A stretch of 64,000 bases of DNA, taken from Limihaloglobus sulfuriphilus (GTDB lineage Bacteria; Planctomycetota; Phycisphaerae; Sedimentisphaerales; Sedimentisphaeraceae). A program made the position numbers and the translations under genes. Below, piece by piece: positions 18,530 to 28,130 of the stretch; the first letter of the stretch is position 1; every line of letters starts with the position of its first letter. The stretch covers positions 1,922,001-1,986,000 of the forward strand of contig NZ_CP019646.1 in NCBI RefSeq assembly GCF_001999965.1. The letters are read 5' to 3'. The notes under the pieces are model-generated. The model did no database searches and was not told the origin of the DNA. It saw only the letters and a list, made by a program, of their open reading frames with translations.

Positions 18530-20398
18530 TTAACCTTTGTCTGAATCAATATTTACCAGCAGGTGGTTTTCTTTAAGAGTCTTGAAAAGCGTTCTTAAAT
18601 CAAACAAACTGCCTATAAAGAACCATATTGCAACCGGAATGCTGTAGCCGAACACAATAAAGGAATACCACTTCCAGAATGTAATCCAGCTCTGAGCGGA
18701 TATTTCATGCGTTCTGCTGTACCATCCGCCGATTGCAAGCGAAACAAGAAGAACAATCGTTATAACTGTAATCAACATTTCAAACCATGTATATTTAACC
18801 TTATCCGGGTGTTTTTCCCACAGATGCGGTTTACGGTTTAACAGCTCTTCAAGATCATAGGGTTTCTTATACGTTAAAAAAGATATTATAACAAAGATTA
18901 TTATCGCGCACAAGGATGCCATAACCGAAAGCCATAATCCGTTTAGCCAGTGCGGCCACCAAGGCATTTTCGAACACTGCTGCTGCACAATAATAGATAT
19001 TATTGCAAGCGATGAGCCTGTTATCATTGCCGCCCAGGCGCCCTTTTCAGTTGCCTTTCGCCAATAGATTCCTCCCAGAATAACCGCACCTGCCCCGCCG
19101 GTATAGATGGAGCCTGTTATCGCAAAATACATCCATATATAATCGCTCTGCTTCCAGACAAGGCTGAAGAAATAAACAAAAACTGCAACGCCGGCAACCG
19201 ACCAGCGAAGGAACCTGAGCCGAGATTCGTTTGACAGCGGTTTACGCCTTAACGGAGCTATAACATCCTGAGTAAGTACGCCGCCCCAGCTGAGAAAATA
19301 GGTATCCAGAGTGCTTATCGAGGCAGCCACCATGCCGGCTACGAAAAGACCCTTGATTCCAGCGGGGAGTATGTAGGAAAGAAATATCGGCACAGCCATT
19401 TCGGACTGAACCTTGGTGTTTGGTATATTCTGAATAGTGGCCTGTATTTTTGCCGCCATATCGGCGAACTGCGGGCTGTTCATGAACGCAAAACATGCGA
19501 CTGATGCAAATATAAGCCCCATGTTAGCTCCCTGGCGTATATAGCTGAGTATCCACATCATCTTTGCCTCGCGTGCCTGGGTGGCTGACTGTGCGCGGCC
19601 GCTGCCGGGAGCCCAGCTAAGTACATTATAAAACGCCCTGAAAGAGAAAAGCACGAAATACCAAAGTCCAAACGCGTTGGCGGTTGTCGGCATATACGGA
19701 TCCAGCATGGGCCGTGTGTCTTTTTGAGCAAGAATTGCCGCGGATATATCGTCCCAGTTGACAATCCGGTAAACGGCAATACCTACAGCTATATACATAG
19801 CCATAATAACTGACCACTGCATGAAATCGGTTATTATCAAAGATATCTGTCCGCCTTTAAACGCGAGAAGAAGCGAAATTGCTACAAGCAGACCTGTTGT
19901 CACCCATACTGTCTTGAATGTAATGCCGGCAAAGTCAAAGTAAACGGGAAGATTGCAGATATACATTATAAATCTGCCGGTTACTATAGGGAATATGCCC
20001 ATATTCAAAACACCCGAGATAAAACATAAAACACCGCAGAAAACTCTCAACCGGCGGCTGTATCGTTTCTCGAGCAGCTCATTGAGTGTCATAGCCCGTG
20101 TTTCGCGCAATCTGTAAATGCCCCAGCCGGTTACGGATATAAGCAGATAAACCACCACTGTAACTATCATCGTCCACCATGCTACCGGCCCGCCGACATA
20201 CGCGGCCTGTAGAAAAGCGATAAGCGATATAGCTCCCATACTCGCCGCTTCTCCGGCGGTTGCGCCGAGATATTTGCCGCAGCCCCTGCCGGCAACGAGA
20301 AAATCCGCCGCGTTTTTTACGTATTTCTGGCTCCAGATACCGAAAAAGATTATTATCCCAACAAGACCTGCAACAATTGCCCATTCAAAGCCGGCCAT
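18530..20398 (-). CDS. Sodium/solute symporter (SSS family)
   Basis: The 622-residue inner-membrane protein has about 13-15 hydrophobic segments and typical SSS features, including a tryptophan-rich N-terminal helix and TDFMQW near residue 190. Family members use the sodium gradient to import sugars, sialic acids, amino acids or similar solutes. A good ribosome site (AAGGAGAG) precedes the ATG. It lies between a sialidase-fold gene 9 bases upstream and a sulfatase 2 bases downstream, so it probably imports a product of the cluster, perhaps a mono- or disaccharide. The C-terminus has a long hydrophilic stretch with additional membrane segments, longer than minimal SSS proteins. Confidence 0.88.
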   Translation of the reverse strand: MAGFEWAIVAGLVGIIIFFGIWSQKYVKNAADFLVAGRGCGKYLGATAGEAASMGAISLIAFLQAAYVGGPVAWWTMIVTVVVYLLISVTGWGIYRLRETRAMTLNELLEKRYSRRLRVFCGVLCFISGVLNMGIFPIVTGRFIMYICNLPVYFDFAGITFKTVWVTTGLLVAISLLLAFKGGQISLIITDFMQWSVIMAMYIAVGIAVYRIVNWDDISAAILAQKDTRPMLDPYMPTTANAFGLWYFVLFSFRAFYNVLSWAPGSGRAQSATQAREAKMMWILSYIRQGANMGLIFASVACFAFMNSPQFADMAAKIQATIQNIPNTKVQSEMAVPIFLSYILPAGIKGLFVAGMVAASISTLDTYFLSWGGVLTQDVIAPLRRKPLSNESRLRFLRWSVAGVAVFVYFFSLVWKQSDYIWMYFAITGSIYTGGAGAVILGGIYWRKATEKGAWAAMITGSSLAIISIIVQQQCSKMPWWPHWLNGLWLSVMASLCAIIIFVIISFLTYKKPYDLEELLNRKPHLWEKHPDKVKYTWFEMLITVITIVLLVSLAIGGWYSRTHEISAQSWITFWKWYSFIVFGYSIPVAIWFFIGSLFDLRTLFKTLKENHLLVNIDSDKG

Positions 20399-20407
20399 AT
20401 TCTCTCC

Positions 20408-22270
20408 TTATGAGTTTATCATTTCTCTGGTGATTTTTTTGCCTAAGAGGAAGAATTTTCTGTCCGGATACCACAACATCCGTTCACCGTTAAAAACTGT
20501 CATGCTCGGATAGCTGCCTATCTCATTAGACGCTTTGGGGCTTACTATTACTCCGTCTGTATCAAAAAGCTCTTTGGGCTTTGAGAACCACAGCGGCTGA
20601 TCAGCCTGCGGGTTGAACTCACCTATTGAATAAACCATGGGCCTGCGATTTGTAAACATGCTCATTCCCGCAGGCAGAGGTTTTCCATTTCGAATGTAAT
20701 CAGCGTAAAAACTGTTATTGCAGTATAAAAGGATGTACTTTCCATCTTCCAGCGGATACAGCGGGCAGCAGTTCAGGGGGTTTTTAACAGCTTCGCCGCC
20801 GTCGCGATAAAGCAGCGGCCTGGCAGCAGTCCAGCTGCAGCAGTCATCTTCTGATACGCTGTACCAGATATTGCCGGTAATCGTCCTCATTACGCTGAAA
20901 ATCCGCCCGTCGGGCAGCAGAACGGGAGCCGGTTCTGAACAATGCCGCTCAGAAACATCTGCCGGCATCTCAATAGAATTTCCAATCGAAGAAAGGTATG
21001 TGATTTGAATATCTTCAATTTCCGGAGCATCATCAATATTATCAAAGGCCATAAAACGGCAGCAGCTTTTCGGGCAATCTGATCCATTATAGGTATAACC
21101 GACAACTACGCGGCCGTTTTTATCTTTAATCGGTTTTTGCCAGACAATTATCTCACCCAGGGGCATCTTGCTGCCGTCTTTGGATTTAAAACAATCCTCA
21201 AGCTCAATTCTTCCGGCACGATTCCAGGTGTAACCGTTATCATCAGATATATGACAGCCGAGTACGCCGCTTGCGCCGCCGAGCTTTCCTTTGGGAGTCT
21301 CGCAGTAGAAACAGTATATCCGGCCGGTTTTTGACGCGACCAGCGGAAATCCCCAGCTGGCCTGGTTCTCGTCCGTATCCTTGTGTGTGCCGGTGATCCA
21401 AACGGGATCGCTGAATTTTACTCCGTCGCTGCTCCGAGATATAACGATGTGGTTGTCACCGGAGGGCTCCATTGACCCCTGTGTCCACATTGCCAGCAGC
21501 TCCCGGCTTTTGGGGGCGTTGAATACGAGAAAATGTTCGTTGTCGCCGTCATTGTGGCCCTCGCCCTCTTTGGGAATATACACAACCGCATCGGGTTTAG
21601 AACGCAGATGCTCATTGTTGCTGATATGGCCTATTTCGATATACTGATTTTCCTCGTCGGGGTTTTTGCAGAAAAGCTGCGTATCAATATCACCGTTGGT
21701 CATGAACCCGGTCTTTACCCAGCCGTCACGGAACGGCTTTCCGTCAGCATGGCACAAGCCGGCATAGAAACTCTTATCGTCTTGAGGCGAGTAATCCAGC
21801 CTGAGCATAAGCAGGTTCCAGCCGTGGACAAGATCAATGTCAAAATTTGCGCTATCAGACGAAAACATAGTCCCGCGTATCTGACGGCCGTTAAGAAACA
21901 ATTGCATATCACCCTGATGACCGGCCGCGAGAATGCATTTATGCTGTTTGCGGCTGTAAACATAGGTGGCAAGATAAATGCTGTAAGCCCCATCCGCCTC
22001 GGCGATTGAGTTGTCTATGATGCCTGTTTCTTCCGGGACAAGTGTAACATCTTCCCATTCTACTGCCCCGTTGAGACCTTTGTAAGAACCATTGGGGTTG
22101 GTTTTGTCCAAAGGCATATCAGCGTTGAGCTCAGAAGCAAAAGGCCCTATTCTCATCCACCTTGGCACAACAATTCGGGTTTTGTCAAAAAGGCTTATCT
22201 CGCCGGAACCGCAAAGTAGTCCTCCAAAAAGTTTTTTTTGTAATAATTTATTGTAAGCTGTTTTGTACAT
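20408..22270 (-). CDS. Sialidase-fold (BNR repeat) protein without signal peptide
   Basis: The 620-residue product has an N-terminal beta-rich section (about 1-190) and a six-bladed sialidase-type propeller. BNR/Asp-box-like sequences include SRSSDGVKF, SDDNGYTWNR and SEDDCCSWTA. Such proteins in planctomycete glycan clusters are often annotated exo-alpha-sialidase, but the arginine triad of true sialidases is not evident to me, so the activity is open. No signal peptide is visible at the chosen start, which would place it in the cytoplasm unless the start is wrong. It is spaced 4 bases from GH123 paralog 3 and 9 bases from the symporter, within one operon. Confidence 0.72.
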   Translation of the reverse strand: MYKTAYNKLLQKKLFGGLLCGSGEISLFDKTRIVVPRWMRIGPFASELNADMPLDKTNPNGSYKGLNGAVEWEDVTLVPEETGIIDNSIAEADGAYSIYLATYVYSRKQHKCILAAGHQGDMQLFLNGRQIRGTMFSSDSANFDIDLVHGWNLLMLRLDYSPQDDKSFYAGLCHADGKPFRDGWVKTGFMTNGDIDTQLFCKNPDEENQYIEIGHISNNEHLRSKPDAVVYIPKEGEGHNDGDNEHFLVFNAPKSRELLAMWTQGSMEPSGDNHIVISRSSDGVKFSDPVWITGTHKDTDENQASWGFPLVASKTGRIYCFYCETPKGKLGGASGVLGCHISDDNGYTWNRAGRIELEDCFKSKDGSKMPLGEIIVWQKPIKDKNGRVVVGYTYNGSDCPKSCCRFMAFDNIDDAPEIEDIQITYLSSIGNSIEMPADVSERHCSEPAPVLLPDGRIFSVMRTITGNIWYSVSEDDCCSWTAARPLLYRDGGEAVKNPLNCCPLYPLEDGKYILLYCNNSFYADYIRNGKPLPAGMSMFTNRRPMVYSIGEFNPQADQPLWFSKPKELFDTDGVIVSPKASNEIGSYPSMTVFNGERMLWYPDRKFFLLGKKITREMINS

Positions 22271-22274
22271 TTTG

Positions 22275-24995
22275 TTAATCTTTATTTAAATGATCAAGTT
22301 TTTCAAGCAGTTTTGCTCTTAAAAGGTGATATTTGGCGAATTGGCCGCGGCTGTGCTCGTTGAGACTTGAAACTACCTGATTGAGCATCGCAGAGGCTAA
22401 GTCCTGGTCGATATCTGAAAGCATCCTGAGCAGCTCATTGTCTGTCATACCGTCGCGAAAATTCAGCACCCTCATTGACGGGATAAGGCCATCGGTCGAG
22501 GGATAATAACGCCAGTTGTCGCCGGGAGGGTGCCCAAAATCAGTCACGGGCTGACCGTCCCAGGTTGGCCCAATTGAATACAGGTAAGGATCCCTGCCGC
22601 GGTAGCGGTTTGCCGCCCAGTGTATCAGCCCCGTAGCATTGTACTTATGACATATAAGCGGATAAACTCTTGAAGACGTCAGATAATGATCGAGCTGTGC
22701 CGCGTTTGGGCCGGGAGCCAACGGCTTGCAGAAGTAATACATCCAGTTTTTCTGCCCCTGCTCAAGCCGGCTGTTTACCAGATCCTGGTGGTCATCAATT
22801 AATGTTGTGCCAAAGATAAATATGTCTGTATTTGGTGAATAAAGATTCGGGTCCGTGCCCCAGGAGTGAATGGCATCCAGCGTTTCCACTTCCGGCATAT
22901 ATGTTTTAACAAGGGTATAGCCCTGTAAAAGTCTTTCAATATCGTTAGGCTCATCCATAACGTGCTGTTTAAACATTGCAGTCCAGGATTTATCCTGAAG
23001 ATGGGCATATAAACTCTCTAAAGCAAAACGAAGAAAACGAGAATATTCACTGAATGAAGCAGTTTTGGGAACAAGAGTCAGCTCACGCGACTGCAGCTCA
23101 CTGTAGCAGACAATGTCATCAGTGGGCGAAAGTGTCTGACGATTAAATAAGTGCTGACCCTCAAACAGCTTAAAACCCATCTCTTTAAATGTAAGAATCC
23201 ATCTGTCAAACCTCGTATAATCAAATTCAAGCTGTCCTGTGGAATTTAAAGTTATCTGAATTGCCGGGTTTTCACCCAGAAAAAGAGGTGTAAATATGAC
23301 ATTCTCCCCGAATTTTCGCTGAACAGCGGCTGAGTTTTCCAGCAGCTGCCAGTGCCTTTCTGACCAGTATTCGGGAATATAAGTATTGTAACAGAGATTT
23401 TTTGGCTGCGGGTCTAACCAGCTGTCAAGATACATTGTGTAACTGCTTGAATCAACAACTGTATTGTGAACCGCAAAGTACACACTTGCAATATTTCTGC
23501 CGGCGGCTGTCTCGAAGTTGACTCGTGCATTATAAAGACCGGCGGGCGCATCTAATGGTACCAGAATATCCAGAACAGCCGCGTTGTTGCGTGAGTGGTC
23601 AATAGTTATGACGTTTACCGGCTTGAGAGCCTCGGAAAATTCATACGGGGCCTGACGCACGAGATATTGCAATACTGACGGGTCAGGCGGATTTGTTGGA
23701 TGGCTCTCACCGCAGTCATTGCTGTTAGCCTCAACTGGGATCATAACTCCCTGCATGAAGGTATGCTCCGGTTCCATGCCCTTGCCGGTGAGGCTGTGCT
23801 GCACTGACATTAAACCCGGCCGGCATAATTGATTTGTATCTGAATTTAGGGCAAACTGAAACGACACGTGAGAGCCCCGAGGAACATGATAGAGGACATC
23901 TTGAGACTTAGGCCTCGGCTCCCAGTCTGTAAAGATCCTGTCCATTATATCAACTTCCAATATTTCAAGAGAATCATCTTTTGTTTTCTGCCAGTTCTTA
24001 CTTAAAATGCCGTAATCAACCGCGTTTACATTTCTATCTGCATTTATATCCCCGGCGGTAAACGCTCCCGCAAGAGTAGTCTTTAGCCAGTTAAAACCAA
24101 AAGCAAAAAGATCATACAGATTCACGCTGCCGCTGAGGTCAATGTCGCCGCCTATATAAGCATCGAACGGATTATAATACTCTGTTAGATCGCTCTGGCG
24201 TATCTGCTCAATCTGGTCGATCGACATTACCGCTGATGAATCATTTGCGGAAAAAATGCGAAGCTCATCAAGGTACATACCCATAAAAAACGTTGTTTCA
24301 AGGGTACCGGGATCATACCATGTATTCAAAGCAAAAATGCAGGGCTCGGCGGCTTGAGGTGAAATTATCGGCAAAGCTCCGGAGCTGTTATCAAAGGAAT
24401 CTATAATTTCTACAGGCTCTGTTTCACTGCCCGCGTAGAACCTTATTTTGCCGGCCTGGGCGTCGAGTGAAATTGCCAGAAAACGCCATTGGCCATAGCT
24501 GGCCAGCTCTTTTCCGCCATAAAACGTACCTGTGTTATCAGATGTACTGCCGTAATAGAGATAAACCTTACCGTCTGTCCTCCACCTTGGCGATATAATA
24601 AAATTATTCATACCTCTGTAGTGCCAGATATATCCATTACGATATTCTGAGCCGGCGTTAGTGCCGCTGCCCTTTATCCACATTGTGGTAGTGAAACTCT
24701 TTGCAGAGCTCAATGCCGCAGCGGCCGAGCCGGTATAGGTAGCAACCTGCATACGTGCAGAAAGTGACTCATTTGTCAAATCCTGACACGAGCCTCGAAC
24801 ACCTGCAGCAGATATCGACGGAACGAGCGCGTTATCCCCAGAAGCAAATTCAACCATATCCGCCCCGTAATCTCCATTAACCATGTACGGAGCTGTTTTA
24901 TGGTCGAATGAGAGATAAATATCCGGCTCCAGAGCCAGAATACCGGCGTTTACAAGGGTAATAACCGCCAAAAAAGTAACTTTCTTTTGAAGCAT
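22275..24995 (-). CDS. Secreted LamG, dockerin-like and GH123-like glycosidase, paralog 3
   Basis: I chose ATG 24995 (906 residues), preceded by GGAA, over ATG 25016, which lacks a ribosome site. Order: signal peptide, LamG domain (about 20-270), a pair of calcium-loop dockerin-type repeats (GDIDLSGSVNLYD and GDINADRNVNAVD, about 285-340), then the GH123/DUF4091 region with D681-E682 in MDEPND. A dockerin in the middle of a chain rather than at the end is unusual. It is a more distant paralog of the proteins at 6362 and 13639. Likely extracellular or surface attached. The gene begins about 145 bases after the pseudopilin-like gene, with a hairpin in the gap. Confidence 0.8.
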   Translation of the reverse strand: MLQKKVTFLAVITLVNAGILALEPDIYLSFDHKTAPYMVNGDYGADMVEFASGDNALVPSISAAGVRGSCQDLTNESLSARMQVATYTGSAAAALSSAKSFTTTMWIKGSGTNAGSEYRNGYIWHYRGMNNFIISPRWRTDGKVYLYYGSTSDNTGTFYGGKELASYGQWRFLAISLDAQAGKIRFYAGSETEPVEIIDSFDNSSGALPIISPQAAEPCIFALNTWYDPGTLETTFFMGMYLDELRIFSANDSSAVMSIDQIEQIRQSDLTEYYNPFDAYIGGDIDLSGSVNLYDLFAFGFNWLKTTLAGAFTAGDINADRNVNAVDYGILSKNWQKTKDDSLEILEVDIMDRIFTDWEPRPKSQDVLYHVPRGSHVSFQFALNSDTNQLCRPGLMSVQHSLTGKGMEPEHTFMQGVMIPVEANSNDCGESHPTNPPDPSVLQYLVRQAPYEFSEALKPVNVITIDHSRNNAAVLDILVPLDAPAGLYNARVNFETAAGRNIASVYFAVHNTVVDSSSYTMYLDSWLDPQPKNLCYNTYIPEYWSERHWQLLENSAAVQRKFGENVIFTPLFLGENPAIQITLNSTGQLEFDYTRFDRWILTFKEMGFKLFEGQHLFNRQTLSPTDDIVCYSELQSRELTLVPKTASFSEYSRFLRFALESLYAHLQDKSWTAMFKQHVMDEPNDIERLLQGYTLVKTYMPEVETLDAIHSWGTDPNLYSPNTDIFIFGTTLIDDHQDLVNSRLEQGQKNWMYYFCKPLAPGPNAAQLDHYLTSSRVYPLICHKYNATGLIHWAANRYRGRDPYLYSIGPTWDGQPVTDFGHPPGDNWRYYPSTDGLIPSMRVLNFRDGMTDNELLRMLSDIDQDLASAMLNQVVSSLNEHSRGQFAKYHLLRAKLLEKLDHLNKD

Positions 24996-25049
24996 TGAAT
25001 TTCCAGAAGGACTCATTTGGTATTAGTTGAATTAACAGGAACATAAGTA

Positions 25050-25082
25050 AGGGCGGCCATGGTTTTAGCTCACAGCCGCCCT
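25050..25082 (-). terminator. Hairpin between pseudopilin-like gene and GH123 paralog 3
   Basis: AGGGCGGC at 25050-25057 pairs exactly with GCCGCCCT at 25075-25082 around a 17-base loop. On the - strand it follows the 25140-25982 gene and is trailed by a weak T-rich tract (TTACTTATG). It could be a leaky terminator that lowers expression of the downstream operon relative to the pseudopilin-like gene. Confidence 0.45.
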
Positions 25083-25139
25083 GCTGTAGTTTAATATATA
25101 GTCTTTATACTTGAAGATATGTCCGATCAGGGACTGCTC

Positions 25140-25982
25140 TTACCAGAAAAAGGACCTGAGACTCGGGTCACCGTTTTTGGGATAGCCGTACGGAACAAAA
25201 CCGTTGCCGGTAGCCTCAAGAGGACCTTCCTTGCCGGTTTTAATGCTCAGAGCCATCTCTTTGTAGTCAACCCATTTGACAGAACCGTCAGAATGCAGTC
25301 TTGACGCGCCCTTCACCGGCCGATCGGGATCGTTTGAACGATGAGCGATCAACGAAGCAAACGGCATTGGATGTCTCCTGTCAGGATTTTTCTCTGATAT
25401 CAGCGTCAGGTCGGCGGCAAGAATCTTATCGCTGCTGTCTTTGAGCGGGCTCAGTGCAGTCTCACTTTTATACAAGAAATTCTGCGGAACTCTTGTATCA
25501 GCCTTGATAAGGTAAGAGACTCCCAGACTCCAGTACATAGGCGGCCAGGTTCCATTACCCTGTGAATAAGTGATCCTGCCGTTTTTCATGCCTGAAATTC
25601 TATCCTTGTAAAATGGCCTTTCGTGCCTCTGCAAGCCCGGGCAAAACCAGAATTTGTCTTCGATCCCGTAACTGTCACGAACATACTCGAAGGGCTCTTT
25701 CAGCATAACGTTAAGCCATGCTACAACTCCGCCTTTCTCATTGTTGTAACCATATTTTTCAAGCTCAGGAACCGTCTTTGCCCTGGGAAGCCAGGACTGA
25801 AATTCAGCAGCGTAAAGCCCCTGCGAAAGCCCAATCTGTTTGAAGTAACTCATGCAGGTTGTCTTTATCGCCTGCTCCCTGGCTTTACTCAGCGCCGGCA
25901 TCATAATCGCCATTAAGAGGGCAATTATAGATATTACAACTAAGAGCTCTATAAGTGTGAAACCTTTTTTAAAATTCAACAT
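25140..25982 (-). CDS. Type II secretion/pilin-like protein with prepilin signal and H-X-DG motif
   Basis: The 280-residue product begins with a class III signal: a lysine-rich leader, then [13 protein letters not shown] and a long hydrophobic helix. A prepilin peptidase should cut after that Gly and methylate the Phe. The remainder is a globular domain ending with [11 protein letters not shown], similar to the H-X9-DG/DUF1559-type proteins that are greatly expanded in planctomycetes. It lies inside the carbohydrate cluster next to LamG-dockerin proteins, so it may be a surface or pseudopilus component linked to glycan handling, but no direct function is known. GAGG precedes the ATG. Confidence 0.82.
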   Translation of the reverse strand: MLNFKKGFTLIELLVVISIIALLMAIMMPALSKAREQAIKTTCMSYFKQIGLSQGLYAAEFQSWLPRAKTVPELEKYGYNNEKGGVVAWLNVMLKEPFEYVRDSYGIEDKFWFCPGLQRHERPFYKDRISGMKNGRITYSQGNGTWPPMYWSLGVSYLIKADTRVPQNFLYKSETALSPLKDSSDKILAADLTLISEKNPDRRHPMPFASLIAHRSNDPDRPVKGASRLHSDGSVKWVDYKEMALSIKTGKEGPLEATGNGFVPYGYPKNGDPSLRSFFW

Positions 25983-26045
25983 AATGTTACCTCAATTTTA
26001 CAACTCCAATGCTTACACATCAGATTTAATTCAATTATTCTTTTT

Positions 26046-27023
26046 TTAAGGACGTGTATTAATGAGCCAGTTGTCGAATAATACTGCAAAATCAGCCAAA
26101 TTGACTAAACAGTCAGCATCGAGGTCTCCAGTGGGTATTACGTGGTCGGCATCGCCGCAAACTGCCGGGCTTGGGTCATAGTCAAATGCCCATATCGCTG
26201 TTATCTGGTCCAGGTTTAAATCTGCCGATTCATCGGTTTTACTCGCCCACATGCGAAGCTCATCCATATCAAAATTCTGGTAAACAGCAGCAACATAGCT
26301 TCTGTAACCATAATAAAAATCTGTTAAACCATCGCGGCTTTTACCCAGATTTTCAACCACAACTTCGCCTACGAGCTGAGGTGCTTCTGTAGGAGAACCT
26401 GCGTAGAATTTAGCGCCGTTATCGCCAATGGTAACCGCTACAAATACCCACTCGCCTGTCCAGCCGTTAGGGCCTATATCGTAAGCGTCATTGGGGCTTG
26501 CTTTCCAGTCAAGTCCGGACCAGTAGTGGATGCCTATACGTCCGTTAGTAGTCAGATACATCTGGTATGGAGGTACCTGAAACAGATAATTTGTTGTCGT
26601 AACAGGCGCAGTTGTTCTAAGCCAGAATGAAACCGTAAACGAATCCAGGCCTGACATCGCTGTGGCAGCATCGGCTCCCCTGAATGTTACAATACGGCAA
26701 TATTCACCATAGGCATCCATGCTTGAACCATCCATATAGTTGCCCTTAACGCCGCCGCCGAAACCGCGGGTTTTGAGCCAGTTCTCTGTCAAACCTTCAT
26801 CGCCGCCCCTGTCAAGAACTTCAGCAAGATCATTGGGATAAGCGTAGTTTATCCAGGCGGGATTGTCGCCTGTACCGGGACCGTACATCCCGTTTGTGTT
26901 CTCAAAAGGCATATAGAGCGCCGGCGAGGGTATACCCTCAGGCAGGCTTGTATCAACATCAAACCCCAGAGACCAGCTTGACACTATCAGGGTCAAAACT
27001 AAAATATACTTTATGTTATACAT
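26046..27023 (-). CDS. Secreted LamG protein with C-terminal dockerin-like repeat
   Basis: The 325-residue protein has a signal peptide, a LamG/concanavalin-like jelly roll across about residues 30-270, and a C-terminal calcium-loop repeat (GDLDADCLVNLADF, then the closing FDNWL). LamG domains commonly bind glycans or proteins; no catalytic residues are apparent. The dockerin-like tail may mediate attachment to a partner, but no cohesin is seen in the window. AGGAG with good spacing precedes the ATG. It is paralogous to the next upstream gene at 27062 and shares its LamG type with the N-terminal domains of the GH123 proteins here. Confidence 0.78.
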   Translation of the reverse strand: MYNIKYILVLTLIVSSWSLGFDVDTSLPEGIPSPALYMPFENTNGMYGPGTGDNPAWINYAYPNDLAEVLDRGGDEGLTENWLKTRGFGGGVKGNYMDGSSMDAYGEYCRIVTFRGADAATAMSGLDSFTVSFWLRTTAPVTTTNYLFQVPPYQMYLTTNGRIGIHYWSGLDWKASPNDAYDIGPNGWTGEWVFVAVTIGDNGAKFYAGSPTEAPQLVGEVVVENLGKSRDGLTDFYYGYRSYVAAVYQNFDMDELRMWASKTDESADLNLDQITAIWAFDYDPSPAVCGDADHVIPTGDLDADCLVNLADFAVLFDNWLINTRP

Positions 27024-27061
27024 AAGAAAACTCCTGTATTATTAATTTATTTGTTAATAGT

Positions 27062-28069
27062 TTATTCCGCTGGAGCATTATCCGCCAGCCAGTTAGAGGC
27101 AAGTGCGGCCACATCATCACCGTCAACGATACAGTCACCCGTGAGGTCTCCGGGAGGATATGGATTGTTTTCATCGCCGCACCGCGGAGTCAGCAGGTCT
27201 GCTTCATAGACTGCAAGAATCTGCTCTTCTGTCAGAGCGCCCGAACCGTCTGCCGTGCTTCCGTAGATTCGGAACTCATCAATATAGCCGTCAAAGCCGC
27301 CAGTTGTTTCGTATTCGATCTCTGTTTCTTCGTCAATAACATAGTTAAATGTCCATGCCCCTATCGAAAGAGGAGCGCCCGAAATACCCTCTAAAGCTTC
27401 TCCTGGTGTACCGAAATCTCCTGCATTTTTGGCATAAAGATCATCGGAACTGTTACCAAGTCCCTGATACCAGCTCAATTGCAGCATGAAGTTATCAGTG
27501 TTATACGTCGCGGCCATAAACATCCACTTGTTGTATGCAATTCCACTAGGCCAGGTCATATCACCGCTTCCCTGCCCGGAATTATTAAAACCATTCATCA
27601 GAATTCTCAAACCGTTACCACCTGCAACCGGGTACATAGCCCAGTCTGCCCAATACACTTCGTCTGCTCTTTGAGAACGAGACATAAATATTGGACCAGA
27701 GAAAGTGCCGCGATCGTTGAATTTGTACCAGAATAAAATCGTATAGGATTTTAGTCCTGCAAGTGCCTGCTGGATGGCGGTTGGGTTTTCGGGATCGTAG
27801 CTGCCGTACTCCAGCCTTGCCCAGATGCTGTCATCTTCGGGGTCAACAATGCTGGTAGTATCCAGACAATATCCTATGATACCCTTGGCATCGAATTTGG
27901 GGCCGAAACCGCCGTTATCAAGCGGAGCGGACGGTCCCTCAGGGCCGGCAGTCCCCGCATTCTCCCAGGTCTGATCAAAGCTCAGATGCACAAGCGGCTG
28001 CGGCAATTCAGCGATTACCGCTCCGCTGCTAAACACAATGGCCATTAAAAAACAAATTAATCTTTTCAT
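27062..28069 (-). CDS. Secreted LamG protein with C-terminal dockerin-like repeat
   Basis: The 335-residue product has a signal peptide (to about residue 20), a LamG domain to about residue 285, and a C-terminal dockerin-like segment beginning GDLTGDCIVDGDDV and ending SNWLADN. Both tails contain a CGD motif at the start of the dockerin-like region, as in the neighbour at 26046, so the two proteins are tandem paralogs. AGGAG precedes the ATG. I expect an extracellular glycan-binding or assembly role, but enzymatic activity cannot be claimed. The gap to the upstream GH123 paralog 4 is 61 bases and contains a 10-base palindrome. Confidence 0.78.
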   Translation of the reverse strand: MKRLICFLMAIVFSSGAVIAELPQPLVHLSFDQTWENAGTAGPEGPSAPLDNGGFGPKFDAKGIIGYCLDTTSIVDPEDDSIWARLEYGSYDPENPTAIQQALAGLKSYTILFWYKFNDRGTFSGPIFMSRSQRADEVYWADWAMYPVAGGNGLRILMNGFNNSGQGSGDMTWPSGIAYNKWMFMAATYNTDNFMLQLSWYQGLGNSSDDLYAKNAGDFGTPGEALEGISGAPLSIGAWTFNYVIDEETEIEYETTGGFDGYIDEFRIYGSTADGSGALTEEQILAVYEADLLTPRCGDENNPYPPGDLTGDCIVDGDDVAALASNWLADNAPAE

Positions 28070-28108
28070 TTATAGCTCCTAATTTAAGAAACTCATTTTA
28101 AAATTAAG

Positions 28109-28118
28109 CGTTGCAACG
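28109..28118. promoter_or_regulatory. Perfect 10-base palindrome, possible operator
   Basis: CGTTGCAACG is a perfect palindrome in the 61-base gap between GH123 paralog 4 and the LamG-dockerin gene at 27062. Its size and symmetry suit a regulator site (LacI-type operators often centre on CG-rich palindromes), but a single copy is weak evidence. Confidence 0.25.
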
Positions 28119-28130
28119 TAGCAGCACATT

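Noticed and set aside
20408-22270. Naming the BNR proteins sialidases
   Set aside because: Asp-box repeats are visible but I cannot see the arginine triad and nucleophile set, and the fold is used for other activities.
26046-28069. A cellulosome-type complex based on dockerins
   Set aside because: Only single or paired dockerin-like repeats are present and no cohesin or scaffoldin is in the window.
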